Origin: Byssochlamys sp. IMV 00236
Lineage: Eukaryota; Ascomycota; Eurotiomycetes; Eurotiales; Thermoascaceae
Direction: 5' to 3'
DNA length: 12,022 nt
Assembly: GCA_001931875.2 (NCBI GenBank)
Contig: MSJH02000131.1
Span: 1 to 12,022 of the forward strand
Positions 7,336 to 12,022 of this stretch are shown here, piece by piece (the first letter of the stretch is position 1; each line of letters opens with the position of its first letter). A model generated the notes under the pieces. That model searched no databases and had not been told where the DNA came from. It worked only from the letters and a program-made list of their open reading frames with translations. A program made the position numbers and the translations under genes.

Positions 7336-9317
7336 CTTTCAAGAAACGTATATCCTTCAATTCTTCAGGTAGATAAGTTTGATCTACTGGCTCATCATAA
7401 TCAGGGTTATACTTGTATCCCTTTCCATAGTTCAAATCCTAGTGATCAAATTATTAGCATTATGTGTATATAATTATACAATAAACCTTACCTTCATCAG
7501 TTTAGTAGGCGCATTTCGAATATGTAATGGAACAGGATATGCTGGCTTTTGTCGGATAGTCTCTTTGACAAGATTATAAGCCTTATACGTCCTCACACTC
7601 TTTTTAGTTTCAGCAAGATGAACTACAAGATGGGCAAGGATAGTATCACACTCAGGCATACCGATTCTTTCACAAGCTTGATATGCTGCTACTGCCTAAT
7701 ATCATCATCATTATTATCATGCATTGCCCCCTCCCTTTTTTTATTAATTACCAACGGAAGCGCAGAGTTATCAGCTAGGCCAATATCTTCACTAGCACAT
7801 CTAATGAGACGTCTAGCAACGTATAATGGATCCTCTCCTGCTTCTAACATTCTTCCTAACCAATATAGAGCAGCATTAGGGTCACTATCATTTAAGATGT
7901 TTAATAAAGAGAATCCAAAAGTAGAGAATATGATTACCTTCCACGAATGCTTTTATGTAATGCACTGATGATATCATAATGTTGATCTCCATTTCGATCG
8001 TAGAGTAAATGTGATTTTTGAAAAGCGCCTTCGAGAGTCCCCCTTATTTAGCTTTTATCATAGACTCATCACCTCATTTATTTACCTTTTACTGTCTCTG
8101 CTGTAAGTTGGGATTCTTTGGATGGAAGTAAATTCAATGCAGTTTCAAGTGTATTTAATGCATGACGAGCTATACATACACAATTGAATAATTAGCTATA
8201 AAATACATATATACAAAGGCCTATAACTATGTACCATCACCATCACTATAAACAGCCAATTGTCTGATACCCTCTATTTCTTGTTCACCCAGCTGTTCGC
8301 TTCCTTTCCAATGCTGCAATGCTCTTGTTAAAATAACCTCGATTTTTTCTTGATCTAAACGCTGCAGTACAAAGACTCTACATCTTGATAAAAGAGCAGA
8401 GTTTACCTTGAAGCTGCGACTGATTAAGTCATTTGTTCTCTCTTTCTCATACACATTGTTTTATTTTACCTAGGATTCTCTGTAGTTGCACCCATCAAGC
8501 AAATGGTTCCATGTTCTACATATGGCAAAAATAAATCCTGTTGTGCCTTTGTGAATCTATGTATTTCATCTATAAAAATGATTGTCTTTTGACCCGTCAA
8601 AGAAAGGTGTCCCTTTGCCTCATCAAATGCTTTTTTAACATCTGCAGCACCGTGACTGGTAGCACTTAGTTCAATAAACCTTGACTTTGTCATTTTAGAT
8701 ATGATTCGAGCAATAGTCGTCTTGCCGCAGCCAGGCGGGCCCCAGAGTATCATGGAAGGTATACGATCGTTGTCAATAAGAGACCTTAGTACGCCATGAG
8801 GGCCCAAAAGCTCTTCTTGTCCTACGAATTCGGACAGGGTTGAAGGGCGGACTATGTTGGGTAAGTGAAAAAGAGAAAAAGAGAATAAGTGACTATAAAA
8901 CCTTTTGCAGCTAATGGCATTGCATCTGTCGCAGGGTTTGGCTTCTTTCGTTTTGATAACATTGGAGATTCTTCCAAAGCACGTTTCGATGAACTACTAC
9001 CCTCGGTTGAACTAATGCTTGTTTGTACTCTTGACTTAGACACAAACAATGGAGCCATTCGAGTAGAAGTTTGACTGGTATATCCTTGTATAGTACTATT
9101 ACTTTTAGGCTCCTCAGTTGGCTCAGTGTCCTTTTGCTGTACATTAATAAAAGTACTAGATGCTGAAGGAAGTGGGCAGTTGGCATCGATGTGTGCATTG
9201 ATCGTGGCTGCTTTCACCCATCGATTGCAAATAGGACATTGTACTTTAAACGAAATAAGTAATACAATATCTTATGTACGCATTCAAAAGAAAACCTTTT
9301 TTTGAATCACTGCTCAT
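7331..9317 (-). CDS. MGS1: Mgs1/WRNIP1 AAA+ ATPase with UBZ zinc finger
   Basis: Nine minus-strand exons (9317-9296, 9243-8902, 8851-8470, 8413-8235, 8169-8086, 8028-7938, 7884-7752, 7695-7492, 7438-7331) give 514 residues; every junction keeps frame. The N-terminus holds a ubiquitin-binding zinc finger (C10, C13, H25, C30), then a low-complexity linker to about 115. The AAA+ core follows: [17 protein letters not shown], Walker A GPPGCGKT (159-166), Walker B IIFIDE (212-217), sensor GATTEN (242-247) and LLSRCR (256-261) with the probable arginine finger. The MgsA-type C-terminus includes [49 protein letters not shown] and [10 protein letters not shown]. In yeast and human this protein binds ubiquitinated PCNA and tunes Pol delta and translesion synthesis at stalled forks. 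The exon-6 acceptor at 8029 was chosen over one at 8043, which would shift the frame. It is shorter than human WRNIP1 (665) mainly in the linker. Confidence 0.95.
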
Positions 9318-9431
9318 AATTGTATCAAGAGTAAAGTGAGGTTATGCTCCAGGAGGGATATGTTTTTGCAAGCTTCCTAATTTAGATTCAGCACAAATAA
9401 TATGATAGATTTTGTCTTGTGCTTAAAAGTT

Positions 9432-9486
9432 AAGGCTGGTGAGGGACTCGTTTGGACGACAATGTGGATTTACAGTGTGACTAGTA
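9432..9486 (+). repeat. left copy of 55-bp inverted repeat
   Basis: Begins AAGGCTGGTGAGGGACTCG and ends GTGTGACTAGTA. The reverse complement of 11529-11583 matches it without gaps at 48 of 55 positions; six of the seven differences are transitions. The two copies point toward each other and enclose 2.0 kb including the cationic peptide gene. The similarity fades on the inner side and is patchy on the outer side. Confidence 0.8.
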
Positions 9487-9896
9487 GCTGAAGAATGGAA
9501 ACGCCCCCATAGTATTCAGACGGTAATCATACTGAAAGACATCACTATGTGGCATATAACGGTGGGAAACCTTACATCTTATATATGATTCATATAAACA
9601 GTATCAATAAGGTTCATCAACAAAAGAAATGCTTGTTCTGTGTGCTTTATTGGGAATATAGAAATCGCTGGTCAAGCGAAAAACTTATATATGATCAGCT
9701 CTACATGAAGAAGATTAGGTGCACCTATTCTCTCATGCATGTCTCAATTGACAAATTCAATCCCTTCCATGCTATCGTATAAGCTAGGGCAAACTAATCG
9801 GCCTCTTGTGGTGATATTAATTGGATGAAACTAACGAAAGAGTATACACTTTATTCACAAATTATTCGCACACTGATACAAAAAAATGGTAATTTC

Positions 9897-9920
9897 AGAC
9901 AACAAATGAGACAACAAATA
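9897..9920. repeat. 12-bp tandem duplication
   Basis: The unit AGACAACAAATG is followed directly by AGACAACAAATA. It is a small local duplication in AT-rich sequence, with no evident function. Confidence 0.7.
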
Positions 9921-10126
9921 ATAATAAAAGAGAGCTCATCAGAAGCAAAAGGGTGAGTAAAGAAATAATTAGTATTTCAGTTATTTACATTGATATTGAA
10001 TACTTAGTTATAAAGAAGAGGATTTATAAGAGAAAAAAGAGAAGTAAGAAAAGTGAGTAAAATTATGAAAGAGATTATTAATATCTTACCCGAAGTGTAC
10101 TGTGGATGGGTCAGCGATAACTGGCC

Positions 10127-10208
10127 CAGACAAAAAAGAGAAAGAAGAAGAGAGAGCAAGCCAGAGAAAAGAGGAGAGCAAGAAAGAGAGAGAGCAAGGA
10201 AGAGAGTG
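10127..10208. repeat. polypurine tract (AG-rich on +)
   Basis: Roughly 80 bases are almost all A and G on the + strand, interrupted by a few C and T. On the minus strand this is a CT-rich tract like those preceding fungal start codons. It ends directly at the hairpin at 10209-10247. The frames through it (Lys/Arg/Glu on +, Leu/Ser/Phe on -) are composition artefacts. Confidence 0.75.
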
Positions 10209-10247
10209 GATGGGACCAAGTTTGGTAAGAACCAAACTACCCCCATC
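10209..10247. repeat. 39-nt imperfect hairpin
   Basis: The inner stem is AGTTTGGT (10219-10226) pairing with ACCAAACT (10231-10238) around a four-base AAGA loop. The outer stem is GATGGG (10209-10214) pairing with CCCATC (10242-10247), with small internal loops of four and three bases. It has 14 base pairs in all. It could act at RNA or DNA level; nothing nearby defines its role. Confidence 0.65.
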
Positions 10248-10645
10248 TAGCACCGGCACTGTTTCGATTTTGATCTATAACACTACATATTATTTTCTTA
10301 CAAGAGTAAAGAATATAACATACCTTAGGGCTAACTGGGGAATAGCTGGTCTTACTTTTTGTTCCAAAGAAGAAAAGAAAAGAAAAAGAGAAGTCAGGGT
10401 CAGACTATTTAAACAAAGTCTCCAGCAACTTTTTATTTTGACCGCATTTATCTTTTCTCAAAAAATATCAAGCTCATTTTATGTATTAAATGCTGTCTTT
10501 TTAAATAATAAAAAAGACATAAAGTGTTTAATTGTTATTGATCTTGTAATGTGTGCAAATGATTTCTGAAAAAAGGTATATCTAATATAGGGTTGATACT
10601 TCAAACAAAATCAGACCAAGGCGATTTGGAAAACGCTCGCACAAG

Positions 10646-10661
10646 TTACATATATATGTAA
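10646..10661. repeat. 16-bp perfect palindrome
   Basis: TTACATATATATGTAA is its own reverse complement. It lies about 85 bp beyond the peptide gene's poly(A) candidates. AT-rich palindromes arise easily by chance, but a dimeric factor site cannot be excluded. Confidence 0.6.
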
Positions 10662-10746
10662 TAAGTCCCATTCAGTTAGCTTTGCTGACAAATTGATCAT
10701 AGAAACAAGCATATTGAAAAATACATGTGTAAAAAGAATCATCAAG

Positions 10747-10763
10747 TTTATTGAAGATTTATT
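10747..10763 (-). terminator. poly(A) signals for the cationic peptide gene
   Basis: Two AATAAA hexamers on the minus strand (10763-10758 and 10752-10747) lie 43-59 bases after the stop at 10806. Their spacing is right for a short 3' UTR and supports this as an expressed gene. Confidence 0.6.
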
Positions 10764-10805
10764 ATACTTTGACATTGTGAGACTTCTTTAAGCTGGTCTT
10801 GGGGT

Positions 10806-11162
10806 TCATTCTTTCTTTTTCAATTCTCTTTGAGCTTTACGAATTCTTCGTCCAATACGACCACGGCGACGTCTACCACCACGACCACGACCACGACGGC
10901 CACCACGAAGACGCATTATTCTACGTATACCTCCTGGTATTCTTCTTCGTACCAGTGCTTCATCCAAATTACCCAAAATCGGATCTCCAATATCTTCATC
11001 AATCCCTCCAAGAGAATCTAGATCATCAATTGCGAAACCAGGAGGAGTTTGCTCATCGCTAAGAGTAATAGAGTCTAATCCATCGGCTTGAGGAGAAGGA
11101 GTAGCAAAACCAATAGCGGCAAGAGAAGCACAGATAGTAAGAATAACAAGCTTGATTTGCAT
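10806..11162 (-). CDS. small secreted precursor with acidic pro-region and arginine-rich cationic peptide
   Basis: A single exon encodes 118 residues; I recognise no family. Residues 1-20 form a signal peptide (hydrophobic core VILTICASLAAI, likely cleavage after GFA). Residues 27-71 contain 13 Asp/Glu and no Lys or Arg. At R72-R73-R74 an RR pair offers a Kex2-type site, after which the chain becomes extremely basic: residues 72-118 hold 20 Arg and 4 Lys against 2 Glu, with GRGRGG-type repeats and an isoleucine-spaced IGRRIRKAQRELKKK end. Cysteines are absent from the predicted mature part. The layout (signal, neutralising acidic propeptide, dibasic site, cationic peptide) is typical of antimicrobial-peptide precursors, so secretion and membrane or nucleic-acid binding are plausible inferences. 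A TATA box and poly(A) signals flank it. The ATG at 11162 is preferred because the signal peptide starts there. Confidence 0.75.
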   Translation of the reverse strand: MQIKLVILTICASLAAIGFATPSPQADGLDSITLSDEQTPPGFAIDDLDSLGGIDEDIGDPILGNLDEALVRRRIPGGIRRIMRLRGGRRGRGRGGRRRRGRIGRRIRKAQRELKKKE

Positions 11163-11210
11163 TTGAGTAATAAAGTATAAGTTCAAACTGTTGTGAAAAA
11201 TATTGCCCCT

Positions 11211-11218
11211 CTTTTATA
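11211..11218 (-). promoter_or_regulatory. TATA box of the cationic peptide gene
   Basis: On the minus strand the sequence reads TATAAAAG, about 50 bases upstream of the ATG at 11162. This implies a short 5' UTR of roughly 20 bases. A canonical TATA box suggests strong, regulated expression, unlike the other genes here, where none is evident. Confidence 0.65.
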
Positions 11219-12022
11219 TTAATACAGATCCATGTAGACACTGTCACCATAGCTGTTTACTATTGGTTATGAGCACATTTTACTATACTTGGTTAGATGA
11301 CTGTATCTGCTTCTTTCTATTTTGTTGATCATTTTTTCATAAATGCATAGATTACAGGAAGCATATTAACTGTATGCAGATCTTTTCCCAAATCAATTTT
11401 TCTTCAGGCATTAATTTGCTTGCACTGACAAAATAACCTTAAGAGAGAAAAGGACATGTAAATATACGAATAAACACAATACATGCTTGTTCAAAGTCGA
11501 TGTACACACCAGCAAGATCTCCTTTAAGTACTAGTCACACTGCAACTCCACGTTATTGTCCAAACGAGTCTCTTACCAGCCTTTATTTAAAATAAGCAAC
11601 AAACCTATTTATATGTTTTTTCTAGAGAACAAGCTTTAACATAAACGAATCTGCTTGTTCCTGTGTACAATGTTGTATTTACGGTGAAGCAAAAATGTAA
11701 GCAGCTCCAAGACTATTAAACAACTACATGTTCAAAGATGTTTAAAGATTTTGTCGTTTCCACCTCAGTTCAATAATACCAATTAATTTTCTCAACCATG
11801 CAAGTCAAAAGAATAAGCCAAGAAATGTGCATCATTTTGCTTTTCGTCTATTTTAGATACTTCCACTCTTCGTCAAGGGTGATTCTCGCCCTCACGTACA
11901 ATAGATGAAAGTGATATTCTATACAAATCGTAGTTGGTTTCACTTTGACCTCCAACGTGATGTATGCTCTGTCTCTGTCTCTCTGAGTCATGCTTTATTT
12001 TTCATATATATAACAATAATAA
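11219..12022. other. upstream region of the peptide gene to window end, no gene seen
   Basis: About 800 bp of AT-rich sequence without an open frame I can support. It contains the right copy of the inverted block (11529-11583), roughly 370 bp upstream of the peptide ATG. Close to the end is a short TCTGTCTCTGTCTCTCTGAG pyrimidine run (about 11968-11987) that may be the leader of a gene starting outside the window. Confidence 0.5.
11529..11583 (-). repeat. right copy of 55-bp inverted repeat
   Basis: On the minus strand it begins AAGGCTGGTAAGAGACTCG and ends GTGTGACTAGTA. It is the partner of 9432-9486. Taking AGGCTGG as the terminus, both outer flanks show TTA directly next to it, a possible but very short target duplication. 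Confidence 0.8.

Larger units (their letters stand above)
9318..10740. other. 1.4-kb intergenic stretch without a convincing gene
   Basis: It contains the MGS1 promoter (from 9318 up), one copy of an inverted 55-bp block (9432-9486), a 12-bp tandem duplication, a polypurine tract (about 10127-10208), a hairpin and a 16-bp palindrome. Open frames exist (9549-9782 + starting at GTG; 10102-10569 + starting at GTG; 10246-10004 -) but they are compositionally biased or lack any recognisable motif. On the minus strand a strong donor (GTAAGA from 10087) follows the CT-rich tract, with an AATAAA further down near 9850, so a spliced noncoding or short-coding transcript is possible. Confidence 0.5.

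Noticed and set aside
8042..8085. Shorter version of MGS1 intron 5 ending at TAAG (8043)
   Set aside because: It gives the wrong frame. The later acceptor at 8029 restores [14 protein letters not shown] as the family requires.
9549..9782. 77-residue + strand frame in the intergenic region
   Set aside because: GTG start, no recognisable motif, AT-driven composition. It could be an old repeat remnant but nothing supports that.
10004..10246. Hydrophobic minus-strand frame that looks like a multi-pass membrane peptide
   Set aside because: The Leu/Ser/Phe content comes from the CT-rich tract, and a strong splice donor interrupts it. Kept only as a possible transcript.
10102..10569. 155-residue + strand open frame rich in Lys/Glu/Arg
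   Set aside because: It starts at GTG, its first third is simply the polypurine tract, and the rest has no motif or consistent composition.
10799..11062. + strand frame with HHDHDHDGHHED, resembling a metal-binding His/Asp protein
   Set aside because: It is the reverse-strand shadow of the Arg/Gly codons of the cationic peptide gene. The minus frame has a signal peptide, TATA box and poly(A) signals; this one has none.
1..12022. tRNA, rRNA, CRISPR arrays, prokaryotic operons, transposase or viral genes
   Set aside because: Reading both strands by eye I found no tRNA-like cloverleaf, no spaced direct-repeat array, no ribosome-binding-site pattern and no recognisable transposase or viral domain. 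A covariance-model scan would be needed to exclude small RNAs.

Overview
The window looks like nuclear DNA of an early-diverging filamentous fungus, most likely Mucoromycota (a Mucor/Rhizopus-type genome). This rests on gene content (a fungal-type Mdm31, a fungal Sec7-PH ARF exchange factor, Rev7, Med11 and a UBZ-type Mgs1/WRNIP1), on many short introns (49-65 nt, nearly all GT-AG), on compact gene spacing with AT-rich gaps, and on pyrimidine-rich leaders. The assignment is inference; no rRNA or other phylogenetic marker is present.

Layout, left to right. REV7 (+, 5 exons, 121-974) is convergent with MDM31 (-, 4 exons, 3255-1025); only 50 bp separate the stops. Upstream of MDM31 lies the Sec7-PH ARF-GEF gene (-, 5 exons, 5814-3437), which contains one GC-AG intron. 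About 970 bp (5815-6782) follow with a CA/purine-rich tract and only unresolved ORFs. MED11 (+, 3 exons, 6783-7324) is convergent with MGS1 (-, 9 exons, 9317-7331), with six bases between the stops. From 9318 to 10740 I see no convincing gene. An intronless gene (-, 11162-10806) then encodes a small secreted precursor: signal peptide, acidic pro-region, possible Kex2-type site and a very arginine-rich tail. Its upstream region runs to the window end.

Functions. Two genes belong to replication-stress and DNA-damage-tolerance biology: REV7 (Pol zeta subunit) and MGS1 (AAA+ clamp-loader-like ATPase). MDM31 acts in the mitochondrial inner membrane, the Sec7-PH protein in ARF and membrane traffic, and MED11 in transcription initiation. 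They look like ordinary housekeeping neighbours, not a cluster. The unusual part is the right third: the cationic secreted peptide gene lies between two diverged inverted copies of a 55-bp block (9432-9486 and 11529-11583), so it may sit in a roughly 2.15-kb mobile or duplicated segment. Spliced models were built by hand from reading-frame continuity, splice signals and recalled family similarity; no database search was possible.
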